DNA from: Terrimesophilobacter sp963702165
GTDB lineage: Bacteria > Actinomycetota > Actinomycetes > Actinomycetales > Microbacteriaceae
NCBI GenBank assembly: GCA_963702165.1
Contig: OY969722.1
Span: 1-64,000 of the forward strand
Direction of reading: 5' to 3'
Length of the DNA: 64,000 bases
Part shown: in pieces, positions 55,648 through 63,430 of the stretch
How the letters are laid out: each line of letters begins with the position of its first letter
Position numbering within the stretch: the stretch's first letter is position 1
The notes under the pieces: generated by a model
Database searches by the model: none
Told to the model about the DNA's origin: nothing
What the model saw: only the letters and a program-made list of their open reading frames with translations
Program-made: the position numbers and the translations under genes

Positions 55648-56241
55648 ATGCGCTGGGACAACCTCTTCGACGATCTTGAGAGCCAACTCGAGCACGAACT
55701 CGTGGCTGAAGAGGTCGACCTGAAAGGCGAGGAGGAACGCCTCCGCATCGGGCGACTCGCCATCCGCGATCGGCTGCTCGCCATCCACGACGTCTCCCGC
55801 GGCGACCCGTATCTGCTCCGGCTCGCGCTCACCGACGGCAGGACGCTCGCGGTCCGACCGCGCAGTTTCGGCAAGGACTGGATGACCGCAGAACTCGTCG
55901 ATGATGGGCGTCAGCCCGCGCAGTGCGTGATCCCGCTGTGGGCTGTCGCGAGCATCGTCATCGATCGCGCCCAAGTCGATCAGAGTCTGGTCGAGCCGGT
56001 CGGCGGCACTCCCGTGCTCTCCGGCCGGCTCAGTCTGACCTTCGTGCTGCGTGACCTCGCCCGCCGCCGCTGCTCACTCGAACTGCAGGTGGGAGCCGCC
56101 ATCATTCACGGCACGATCGACCGCGTCGGTCGGGACCACTTCGATATCGCCGTTCACGAACCGGGGAGCGCCCGACGCGAACGGGACGTGCTGCAGTATC
56201 GGCTGGTGCCGCTGCATCAGCTCCTGCTGGTGCGGCTGTAG
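55648..56241 (+). CDS. Conserved hypothetical protein, 197 aa
   Basis: MRWDNLFDDLESQLEHELVA opens a Glu-rich N-terminal helix (about 1-45), followed by beta-rich segments: DVSRGDPYLLRLALTDGRTL, CVIPLWAVASIVIDR, LSGRLSLTFVLRDLARRR, IHGTIDRVGRDHFDIAVHEP and LVPLHQLLLVRL. The 'IDRVGRDHFDIAVHE' type pattern resembles small beta-barrel (Sm/SH3-like) folds, but I do not recognise a named family. It overlaps the 3' end of the convergent HTH gene by 25 nt. A good ATG, clean codon usage and full-length frame make it real. Confidence 0.75.
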   Translation: MRWDNLFDDLESQLEHELVAEEVDLKGEEERLRIGRLAIRDRLLAIHDVSRGDPYLLRLALTDGRTLAVRPRSFGKDWMTAELVDDGRQPAQCVIPLWAVASIVIDRAQVDQSLVEPVGGTPVLSGRLSLTFVLRDLARRRCSLELQVGAAIIHGTIDRVGRDHFDIAVHEPGSARRERDVLQYRLVPLHQLLLVRL

Positions 56242-56510
56242 GCGTCGCCGAACGCCAGCTCGGTGACGTTGGAATATTCCGCCTGGTTCCACAGGCCGCT
56301 GCGCCTGGCCTCTTCATACCGCGCCTCGATGTAGGCCTCGAGCACTGCCCGCTCGATGCGCCACTGACCGCGGCCGCCGACCTTGATAGCGGGAAGTTCA
56401 CCCGACCGCACCAGGACGTAGGCCTGACTGACCGAGACGTTCAGGATCTCGGCGGTATCGGCGATGGTCAGGAACCGCGCGAGCGTCTCGCCAGCATCGG
56501 TGTCGGTCAT
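56217..56510 (-). CDS. Helix-turn-helix protein, excisionase/MerR-like
   Basis: 97 residues from ATG 56510: TDTDAGETLARFLTIADTAE, ILNVSVSQAYVLVRSGELPA and IKVGGRGQWRIERAVLEAYI form a winged-helix HTH_17 (excisionase family) domain; the C-terminal RSGLWNQAEYSNVTELAFGD is short. No integrase is near, so it is unlikely to be a phage excisionase; such single-domain regulators are common beside this locus. Upstream frame to 56588 lacks conservation. Confidence 0.82.
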   Translation of the reverse strand: MTDTDAGETLARFLTIADTAEILNVSVSQAYVLVRSGELPAIKVGGRGQWRIERAVLEAYIEARYEEARRSGLWNQAEYSNVTELAFGDAYSRTSRS

Positions 56511-56549
56511 GCCTCGATTATGGGCCGGGGTGCGCGGCCGGAACCGGGC

Positions 56550-56558
56550 TGTGGATAA
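56550..56558 (-). promoter_or_regulatory. Perfect DnaA box upstream of the HTH/SAF gene pair
   Basis: TGTGGATAA in context CCGGGCTGTGGATAACT. It lies between the divergent HTH gene (start 56510) and the SAF-domain gene (start 56631). The context is shared with the box at 55600. Confidence 0.45.
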
Positions 56559-56630
56559 CTTCACGCACTCGGCCAGCGCAGGTAACACGATGGGCTCTCA
56601 CAGGGACTTGCGGCCGGATGCGGAGGGGCA

Positions 56631-57269
56631 ATGCGAGAACGCACTGTGAAGGACGAGAGACGCAAGTCGTTCTGGTTCGACGCCCGCTTTGCCATCGGGA
56701 TCGCCCTGGTCGTCGTCTCGGTGATTGCCGTCTACGGGATCGTGACGGCCGCCGACCAGAGCGTGCAGGTCTACGCGGCAGGCGGCGCTCTGACTCCCGG
56801 TGACCGGATCACCGAGGCGGATCTCGTCGTCGAGAGCGTGCGGCTCGGCGGTGCGGCCGGCGACTACCTCGCCGCCGAGGAACTCCCGGATGGCGGCTTG
56901 GTGGTCGTGCGCAGCGTCGAGAAAGGCGAACTGGTGCCGCTGTCGGCCATCGGCGACCCGGGCGGCCTGCGTGTGGCATCCGTCGTCGTCACGGTGAGCG
57001 GCCAACTGTCGCGAGCGGTCGGCCCCGCCGCAGTGGTGGACATCTGGGCGGCCGACGAGGTGGAGAACGGCATCTTCGGCCCGCCCGCGGTGCTGGTCGG
57101 TTCGGCAACCGTCGTGCGAGTGCTCGAGGAGAGCGGCATCATCGCAGACGGCCGTGGCACGGCAGTCGAGGTGCTCGTGCCGCGTGAACGCATCGCGCGC
57201 GTGCTCGAGGCCGTCGCGAACGGGGATGCCATCGCGCTCGTGCCGGTGAGCCTCCCGGTCGGGGACTGA
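56631..57269 (+). CDS. SAF-domain (CpaB-like) membrane-anchored protein
   Basis: 212 residues. N-terminal helix FAIGIALVVVSVIAVYGIVT (about 20-40), then the SAF domain (VQVYAAGGALTPGDRITEAD, LVVESVRLGG and LPDGGLVVVRSVEKGELVPL) and a beta-rich C-terminal half. CpaB-type proteins assist Flp/Tad pilus assembly, but no CpaA/C/F or flp genes are in the window, so it may serve another envelope machine with the adjacent CpaE-like protein. ATG 56631 has GGAGGGG close upstream; GTG 56646 is an alternative. Confidence 0.82.
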   Translation: MRERTVKDERRKSFWFDARFAIGIALVVVSVIAVYGIVTAADQSVQVYAAGGALTPGDRITEADLVVESVRLGGAAGDYLAAEELPDGGLVVVRSVEKGELVPLSAIGDPGGLRVASVVVTVSGQLSRAVGPAAVVDIWAADEVENGIFGPPAVLVGSATVVRVLEESGIIADGRGTAVEVLVPRERIARVLEAVANGDAIALVPVSLPVGD

Positions 57270-57270
57270 C

Positions 57271-58488
57271 GTGAAGAAGGTCGCTGTGGCGCTGCCGGCT
57301 GAGCTCCAGGACCGGTTCGTCGGCGAACTGGCCCGACACGGCTACGAACTCGTCGCGCGCGTTGAGGACGCGGATGCCCTCTCGGCCGTGCTGGCATCCT
57401 CCGCCCCGGACTTCGCCATCGTCGCCGCGCGGCTGCTGGACGCCAGCCTGGTCGCCGCGAGCGATGACGCCGGAGTCCGGATGATCGTGCTCTCGAGCAC
57501 GGAAGCGGAACGTGCCGCCGTCGCCGGGCTGGGCATCCGCGAGGTCGTTCCGGCGACTGCCGCCTGGTCGGAGATCGAGGCGTTGCTGGCCGGAGCCGAG
57601 CAACTGCCGGCACCGGCGCATCCGATCCGCGGCCAGGTGATCGCGGTGTGGGGACCGGCCGGCGCCCCCGGTCGAACGTCGCTTGCGATCGGCATCGCCG
57701 CCGAGCTCGCCGCCGCCGGGCACTCCGTGGCGCTCGCCGACGCCGACACGCACAGCGGGTCGGTTGCGCCCGCGCTCGGGCTGCTCGACGAGGCGCCGGG
57801 GTTCGCGGCCGCGTGCCGTCTGGCCGGCACCGGCGCCCTTGACCGCAACGAGCTGGAACGCGTCGGCCAGCGCTACCGCTCCGGGCACGGCAGCTTCTGG
57901 GTGCTCACCGGCATCGGCCGCGCCAGCCGCTGGCCGGAGCTCTCTGCCCAGCGGGTGGTGTCGGTCATCGCCCAGTGCCGCGACTGGGTCGACTACACGG
58001 TGCTCGACACCGGCTTCAGCCTCGAGAACGACGAGGAGATCTCCAGCGACCTGTTCGCACCGCGCCGCAACGCCGCGACCATCAGCGCGCTGCGCGAGGC
58101 CGACCGGGTCATCGCGGTCGGGGCGGCTGACCCGGTCGGGCTGTCCCGCTTTCTCCGCGCCCACGTCGACCTGGTGGAGACCGTGGATGCCGAGCGCATC
58201 ACCGTCGTGATGAACAAGCTGCGTTCGAGCGTCATCGGCCTCAACCCCGCCGGCCAGGTCGAGCAGACCCTGCAGCGGTTCGGCGGCATCAGCGGGGCGG
58301 TCATGATCCCGTTCGACCAGGCGGCGTTCGACGCGGCAATGCTCTCCGGACGGTCGCTGCCGGATGCCGTGGCCAAGTCGCCGGCGCGGGCCGCGATCGC
58401 GAAACTGGTCGCGGCGCGCATCCTGCCGCCGGAGCGCGATAGCTTGCGGCCGCGTCGGGGACGCCAGCGTCTGGAACGGGTGCCCTAG
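57271..58488 (+). CDS. CpaE-like MinD/ParA-type P-loop protein
   Basis: 405 residues. N-terminal receiver-like domain (about 1-120; DFAIVAARLLDASLVAASDD, MIVLSSTEAERAAVAGLGI) and a SIMIBI ATPase domain: P-loop VWGPAGAPGRTSLAIGIAAE with Arg in place of the usual Lys, VALADADTHSGSVAPALGLL, YTVLDTGFSLENDEEISSDL and DRVIAVGAADPVGLSRFL. CpaE proteins direct polar localisation of the Tad apparatus or septum-like placement. GTG 57271 follows the SAF gene stop by 1 nt, so they are coupled. Confidence 0.85.
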   Translation: MKKVAVALPAELQDRFVGELARHGYELVARVEDADALSAVLASSAPDFAIVAARLLDASLVAASDDAGVRMIVLSSTEAERAAVAGLGIREVVPATAAWSEIEALLAGAEQLPAPAHPIRGQVIAVWGPAGAPGRTSLAIGIAAELAAAGHSVALADADTHSGSVAPALGLLDEAPGFAAACRLAGTGALDRNELERVGQRYRSGHGSFWVLTGIGRASRWPELSAQRVVSVIAQCRDWVDYTVLDTGFSLENDEEISSDLFAPRRNAATISALREADRVIAVGAADPVGLSRFLRAHVDLVETVDAERITVVMNKLRSSVIGLNPAGQVEQTLQRFGGISGAVMIPFDQAAFDAAMLSGRSLPDAVAKSPARAAIAKLVAARILPPERDSLRPRRGRQRLERVP

Positions 58489-58515
58489 CCAGCGCATGCC
58501 CGTACGCTGGAAGCA

Positions 58516-59094
58516 ATGGACAGGACCAGCTGGCAAGACTTCGACCAGCTGCAGGGCGCGGCGATCGGCGCCCTGCGCGGCACGGTGCTGGAACTCGGGG
58601 CCGGCGACGGCGCCAACTTCGAGGATCTCGCGCCGGGCGTCCGCTGGATCGGCCTCGAACCGTCCGCCTCCGCCCGCCGGGAATTGCTGCGTAACGCCAT
58701 CGGACACGGTTACACCGAGCGACCGCTGGCGGCCGGCGCCGAGAACATCCCGCTCGACGACGCGAGCGTCGATGCGGTGTTCTCCACCTTCGTGCTGTGC
58801 AGCGTCGATGACGTCGACCGGGTGCTGAGCGAGGTGCGGCGCGTCCTGAAGCCCGGCGGCACGGCGCTGTTCATCGACCACGTCGCCGCGCCCCAGCGCA
58901 CCTGGCGTCGGCGTCTGCAGGACTGTGCAAGCCCGATCACCCGACGGGTCTCCGGATGCCGGTGGAACCGCGAGGTGACTGCGGCGATTGAGGCATCCGG
59001 ACTCGAGACGGTCAGCCTGGAACGGCGCGATGTGGCGAGCGGCATGCTGTCGCTGGCGGTGCCGTGCACGATCCACGAAGTGGTGAACCCGTAA
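58516..59094 (+). CDS. Class I SAM-dependent methyltransferase
   Basis: 192 residues with a Rossmann methyltransferase core: motif I VLELGAGDGANFEDLAPGVR, acidic end IGLEPSA, motif II AENIPLDDASVDAVFSTFVL, VLSEVRRVLKPGGTALFIDH (post-I motif). Resembles UbiE/Methyltransf_11 proteins; the substrate is unknown. ATG 58516 has GGAAGC upstream; a stand-alone gene between the CpaE-like and PdtaS genes. Confidence 0.85.
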   Translation: MDRTSWQDFDQLQGAAIGALRGTVLELGAGDGANFEDLAPGVRWIGLEPSASARRELLRNAIGHGYTERPLAAGAENIPLDDASVDAVFSTFVLCSVDDVDRVLSEVRRVLKPGGTALFIDHVAAPQRTWRRRLQDCASPITRRVSGCRWNREVTAAIEASGLETVSLERRDVASGMLSLAVPCTIHEVVNP

Positions 59095-59150
59095 GGCGTC
59101 TCCGCCGACCCTGACAAGGCTGTCCGGCGCGAGCCGTTAGCCTTGAACAC

Positions 59151-60649
59151 GTGTCAACGCTCTCCGAACTGGTGCAGTCCCACACGCGTTCCAGCGAAGC
59201 GGACATCGAATGGCTCCATCTGCTTGTCAGCGACCTGCAGCTTCTAGCCGACCTCGCGTTCGCTGACCTCGTGCTGTGGGTGCCGACGACGGACGACAGC
59301 TTCGTGGCTGTGGCGCACTCGCGACCCTCGAGCTCAGCGACGCTGTTCTACCGCGACTTCGTCGGCCTGCCGATCAAGCCCGAGTGGCGAGATCAGGTGA
59401 CGGAGGCGTTCGCCAACGCGAAGATCATCGATCTGTCCACCCCCGACTGGTACGAGGAGACGCCGACGCGCGTGCGCGCGGTCCCGGTGATGCGCCGGCT
59501 GAGCCCGAGCGGCGTTGCCACCACGGATCAGCCGATCGCGGTGCTGACCCGGCACACCAACCTGAGCGAGGCACGCACGCCGAGCCGCCAGGAACTGACC
59601 TTCAACGAGTGCGCGAAACGAACTGTTCGGGATGATCGCTGCCGGCGACTTCCCGGACCTCGGCGCGCCGACCGGGCCGCGCCGCGGCGCACCGCGCGCA
59701 TCCGATGGCCTGCTGCGACTGGATGTCGACGGCAACGTCACCTTCGCGAGCCCGAACGGACGGTCCGCGTTCAACCGGATGGGGTTCAACAGCGAGCTGG
59801 AGGGCGAGTCGCTGGCCGAGGTGACCGCGGGGCTGATCGGCAATGGCGACACCGTCGATGAGTCGCTGCCGTTGGTGGTCACCGGTCGCGCACCGTGGCG
59901 CACCGATATCGAGGCGCGCGGAGTCACGGTGTCGCTGCGGACGATCCCGATCCGCAAGCCGGGGGAGCGGGTCGGCGCGATCGTGCTGTGCCGCGACGTC
60001 ACCGAGCTGCGTCACCAGGAGCAGGAGCTGCTGACCAAGGACGCCACCATCCGGGAGATCCACCACCGGGTGAAGAACAACCTGCAGACAGTGGCCTCGC
60101 TGCTGCGCATCCAGGCCCGGCGGTCGCACTCGGACGAGGCGCGCGAGTCGCTCGACGCAGGCGATGCGCCGGGTCGCGGCGATCGCGGTGGTGCACGACA
60201 CCCTCAGTCGAGGGGCTGTAGCCAGAACGTCGACTTCGACGCGGTGTTCGACCGGGTGCTGCTGCTGATCGCGGAGGTCGCCTCGAGCCACAACACGAAG
60301 GTGCACCCGAAGTTCACCGGCAGCTTCGGCGAGCTGCCGAGCGCGTACGCGACGCCGCTCGCGCTGGCCCTCACCGAGCTGGTCACCAACGCGGTCGAGC
60401 ACGGACTCGCCGGGCGTGAGGGCGAGGTCGAGATCGTCGCGACGCGAACGGATGAGCTGCTCAGCGTTCAGGTGCGCGACAACGGCAGTCGGCCTGCCCG
60501 AGGGCAAGGTCGGCTCTGGGCTCGGCACGCAGATCGTGCGCACCCTGATCCAGGGCGAGCTCGGCGGCACCATCGACTGGCACACGCTGGTCGGGCAGCG
60601 GCACCGAGGTGACCATCGAGTGCCGCTCAGCTGGCTGAACAAGCACTAG
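59151..60649 (+). CDS. pdtaS: PdtaS-like sensor histidine kinase (multiple frameshifts)
   Basis: Cytosolic kinase of the HisKA_2/HWE type that phosphorylates the antiterminator PdtaR in relatives. N-terminal GAF-like domain from GTG 59151 (VSTLSELVQSHTRSSEADIE, DLVLWVPTTDDSFVAVAHSR). After an extra A near 59616: NELFGMIAAGDFPDLGAPTG, a PAS domain (GLLRLDVDGNVTFASPNGRS), VLCRDVTELRHQEQELLTKD and the phospho-His block IREIHHRVKNNLQTVASLLR. Further single-base insertions near 60154, 60215, 60487 and 60594 precede ALALTELVTNAVEHGLAGRE, VGLPEGKVGSGLGTQIVRTL and the C-terminal EVTIEVPLSWLNKH. The restored length is about 490-500 residues. Confidence 0.9.
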
Positions 60650-60718
60650 GTGCTGACGGTCGGCCAACGCCCGGGCATCGCGGTCGTCAGAGTCGGATGC
60701 CTCGCGTCAGGAGCGGGA

Positions 60719-60967
60719 TCAGGAGGCGCGGCGGGCGCGGGCGGCGCGACGCTTGAGCGCGCGGCGCTCGTCTTCGCTGAGGCCACCCCAGACACCGGAG
60801 TCCTGGTTGGTGTCGAGCGCGTACTGGAGGCACATCTCGCTGACGGTGCAGCGGGCGCAAACCGACTTGGCCTTGTCGATCTGGTCGACCGCCGGTCCGG
60901 TGTTCCCGACCGGGAAGAAGAGTTCGGGGTCTGCGGTGAGGCAAGCGGCTTTGTCGCGCCAGTCCAT
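60719..60967 (-). CDS. whiB1: WhiB1-type transcriptional regulator
   Basis: 82 residues from ATG 60967: MDWRDKAACLTADPELFFPV, VCARCTVSEMCLQYALDTNQ and DSGVWGGLSEDERRALKRRA. Cluster cysteines are C9, C37, C40 and C46, with the GVWGG turn and a basic tail. WhiB1 is an essential NO-responsive [4Fe-4S] regulator that binds SigA in mycobacteria. Its long AT-richer upstream region (60968-61141) probably holds a complex promoter, including a 12-bp repeat. It is convergent with pdtaS. Confidence 0.95.
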   Translation of the reverse strand: MDWRDKAACLTADPELFFPVGNTGPAVDQIDKAKSVCARCTVSEMCLQYALDTNQDSGVWGGLSEDERRALKRRAARARRAS

Positions 60968-61060
60968 GCTGTGGTGCTCCTTAGGTGCGGCGTGAATAGC
61001 ACAAGATCGAAGAGCCTTGATGAGGCGGGTGATGGGAATTCGTATTGGGAAAGCCCACCG

Positions 61061-61149
61061 CACTGTGAGCGACAAATCAACCTCAAATAGACTCTCATAC
61101 GGCCGCTGCCAAATCAATAGGTTTTGTATGGGATTATCACTGTGAGCGA
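61061..61149. repeat. 12-bp direct repeat upstream of whiB1
   Basis: CACTGTGAGCGA occurs at 61061-61072 and 61138-61149, 77 bp apart. TGTGA is the half-site of CRP-type regulators, and CRP/Cmr control of whiB1 is known in mycobacteria, but no clear inverted TCACA partner is seen. The downstream copy overlaps the putative GTG start of the next gene. Confidence 0.4.
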
Positions 61150-61589
61150 ACACGTCGGAAACAGGCCACCTGGTGAGGGTGTCGCCACGAAACGTCGGTT
61201 GCGCTGCGTGGTCCTGGTCGGGCTGATCTTCGCTCGAAGTGCAATGCTCGCGGCCGCGGCGCGTGTTCCTGCTCTTCGAGCTGCTGACCGAGCGGCCGGC
61301 CTCGTACGCGAGCGCCGTCGCGATCCTGGTGCTCACCGCTGCATCGCGGCGATCTGGCTCGGCGTTCATCGGCCGTCAGCACGCTGCGCGGGCAGCGCGT
61401 GGATGCGCGGCGCGATCGTCGTCTGGCAGGTGCTTCAGCTCGCGATCGCGATCGGCAGCTTCCAGGGTCTGTTCGCCCGTCCCGACATCGGCTGGCTGCT
61501 GGTCGATCCCGGCGGTGCTCGTGCTCGTGCTGCTGTTCACCAAGTCGGTGATGGCGGCCACTGCGCGCCGCGACGCCGAAGTTCATTGA
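61142..61589 (+). CDS. Small polytopic membrane protein (frameshifted)
   Basis: About 145 residues after joining frames: from GTG 61142 SEHVGNRPPGEGVATKRRLR and CVVLVGLIF, then VFLLFELLTERPASYASAVA, ILVLTAIAAIWLGV, WMRGAIVVWQVLQLAIAIGS, FQGLFARPDIGWLLV and VLVLVLLFTKSVMAATARRD. Four hydrophobic helices are visible. I do not recognise a family; proteins of this build occur beside whiB1 in related organisms as far as I recall. At least four indels. The TGA (61587-61589) lies inside the left arm of repeat C3. Confidence 0.6.
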
Positions 61590-61638
61590 GTCGGAGTAGT
61601 GCCCTAGAGGCGGTCATGGGGCAACTACTCCGACTCGT
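61584..61638. repeat. Intergenic inverted repeat, family C copy 3
   Basis: Left CATTGAGTCGGAGTAGTGCC (61584-61603) and right GGCAACTACTCCGACTCGTG (61619-61638). Shorter and more diverged than copies 1 and 2 (55 nt), with ACTAC in the arms. Convergent region between the small membrane gene and bcp. Confidence 0.72.
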
Positions 61639-61665
61639 GAGGAAGAGCGGATGCCGCGGGTCGTG

Positions 61666-62149
61666 TCAGGCGTCGACGCCCAGCTTCTTGCGCAGCATCG
61701 CGACGTGGCCGGTGGCCTTCACGTTGTAGAGCGCCTGCTCGATCCGGCCGTCCTCGTCGATGACGAAGGTCGAGCGGATGGTGCCGGTCACCGGTCTTGC
61801 CGTAGAGCGACTTCTCGCCCCAGGCGCCGTACGCCTTGTGCACGTCGAGGTCGGGGTCGCAGAGCAGCGGGAAGTTCAGCTGCTCCTCGTCGCGGAACTT
61901 CTGCAGCGCCGGCGAGCTCGTCCTTCGAGACGCCGAGCACCTGGTAGCCGGCGGCGACCAGCGAGTTCAGGTTGTCGCGGAAGTCGCACGCCTGAGTGGT
62001 GCATCCGGGGGTGGATGCGGCGGGGTAGAAGTAGACGATCACCTTGGTGCCCGCGTAGCTCGGCGAGGGACACCTGGTTGCCGTCCTGGTCGGTCAGCGT
62101 GAAGCTGTGGCGCGCTGTCTCCGGGCTGCAAGCGGGTGGCATCCGTCAT
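61666..62149 (-). CDS. bcp: Thioredoxin-dependent thiol peroxidase, Bcp/PrxQ type (frameshifted)
   Basis: Reduces hydroperoxides with a thiol. ATG 62149 gives TDATRLQPGDSA, then after indels FTLTDQDGNQVSLAELR, VIVYFYPAASTPGCTTQACD with the peroxidatic Cys in TPGCT and the resolving Cys five residues later, FRDNLNSLVAAGYQVLGVSK, LNFPLLCDPDLDVHKAYGA, WGEKSLYGKT, then STFVIDEDGRIEQALYNVKA and TGHVAMLRKKLGVDA. Four frame breaks, mostly single-base insertions (near 62060, 61912 and 61790), split the 157-residue chain. Stop TGA 61668-61666. Confidence 0.87.
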
Positions 62150-62235
62150 CGTGGTGATCTCCTTGGGTGGTGCGAACTGGGTCCGCTTCTCATGCTAATC
62201 TTGATCTCCGGCTCAGGGTTCACACCCAGTGTCGA

Positions 62236-62308
<73 letters not shown>

Positions 62309-62414
62309 CCGATCAGCAACCGCAACGGGCCGTCCATCTGCAGTGACGCCTGTACCCTCGGCTTCGCGCCGTCACAAGCGATGGCCTGCTCTGCGGCCGT
62401 GGAAGGATGGGAAT

Positions 62415-63422
62415 GTGTTGACGTCCCTTCCGATCCTGGACCTTTCCCGACTTGATGCGGGTGCCGATGAAGCGGCCGCGTTCCTAGCGGACCTCCGTGA
62501 GGTCACCCACGAGGTCGGGTTCTTCTACCTCGTCGGCCACGGCGTCGAACAGGGTCTGATCGACGAACTCTTGACCGTCTCCCGCCGTTTCTTCGAGCTT
62601 CCAACCGAGGAGAAGCTCGAAATCGAGAACGTTCACAGCCCTCAGTTCCGGGGTTACACCCGGGTCGGTGGGGAGCGAACGCACGGGGATGTGGACTGGC
62701 GGGAACAAATCGACATCGGGGTCGAGCGAGCCGCTGTCGAGCCGGGGCCGGGCATCCCGGAGTATTGGCGGCTTGAGGGCCCCAACCTGTGGCCGGAATC
62801 ACTGCCGGAGCTTCAGGACGTCGCCGCCCGTTGGAACGAGCAACTCGGCGAGTTGGCCATGCGCCTTCTCCGGACTTGGGCGGTATGCCTTGGGTCGCCC
62901 GAGAATGTTTTCGATCACGCGTTCGCCAGCAAGCCCTTTTCCGCGATGAAGATCGTTCGATACCCTGGAGAATCGGATCCGACACTCACACAGGGAGTTG
63001 GAGCGCACCGCGACGGCGGTGTACTGACGCTTCTCCTCGTTGAACCGGGGAAGGGTGGCTTACAAGTCGAGCACGACGGCGATTGGATTGATGCACCGCC
63101 CGTTCCAGGCGCGTTCATTGTGAACGTCGGCGAGATGCTCGAATTGGCAACCGGCGGCTATCTCAAGGCCACTGTGCACCGGGTGGTGTCACCGCCTGCT
63201 GGCTCCGACCGGATATCGATTCCGTTCTTCTTCAATCCCGTCCTCGACACGGTCATGCCCAGGCTTGAGCTCAGTGCGGAATTGGCGGCCCAAGCTCGAG
63301 GGCTGTCCCTCGATCCGACGAACAGCCGGATACTGGAGACCTACGGCGACAATGCGCTCCGCTACCGGCTCCGCGCCCATCCCAACGTCGCCGAAGTCCA
63401 TCATCGGGATCTCGTCCCGTAG
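62415..63422 (+). CDS. 2-oxoglutarate/Fe(II) oxygenase, isopenicillin-N-synthase family
   Basis: 335 residues. GTG 62415 with GGAAGG upstream gives LTSLPILDLSRL, the DIOX_N domain VGFFYLVGHGVEQGLIDELL and RFFELPTEEKLEIENVHSPQ, then the iron site: H198 and D200 in GAHRDGGVLTLLLVEPGKGG, H255 in ATVHRVVSPPAGSDRISIPF with the 2-oxoglutarate Arg near 265. Resembles plant/bacterial isopenicillin-N-synthase-like hydroxylases; substrate unknown. It lies immediately 3' of tRNA-Lys, and its codons look less GC-rich than the flanking genes, hinting at later acquisition. Confidence 0.88.
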   Translation: MLTSLPILDLSRLDAGADEAAAFLADLREVTHEVGFFYLVGHGVEQGLIDELLTVSRRFFELPTEEKLEIENVHSPQFRGYTRVGGERTHGDVDWREQIDIGVERAAVEPGPGIPEYWRLEGPNLWPESLPELQDVAARWNEQLGELAMRLLRTWAVCLGSPENVFDHAFASKPFSAMKIVRYPGESDPTLTQGVGAHRDGGVLTLLLVEPGKGGLQVEHDGDWIDAPPVPGAFIVNVGEMLELATGGYLKATVHRVVSPPAGSDRISIPFFFNPVLDTVMPRLELSAELAAQARGLSLDPTNSRILETYGDNALRYRLRAHPNVAEVHHRDLVP

Positions 63423-63430
63423 GGTGCTCG

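Noticed and set aside
56217..56510. Excisionase of an integrated element
   Set aside because: No integrase, attachment repeats or phage genes nearby; the HTH_17 fold is also used by ordinary regulators.
55600..56558. Replication origin
   Set aside because: Only two DnaA boxes 950 bp apart, with no dnaA/dnaN genes or AT-rich unwinding region.
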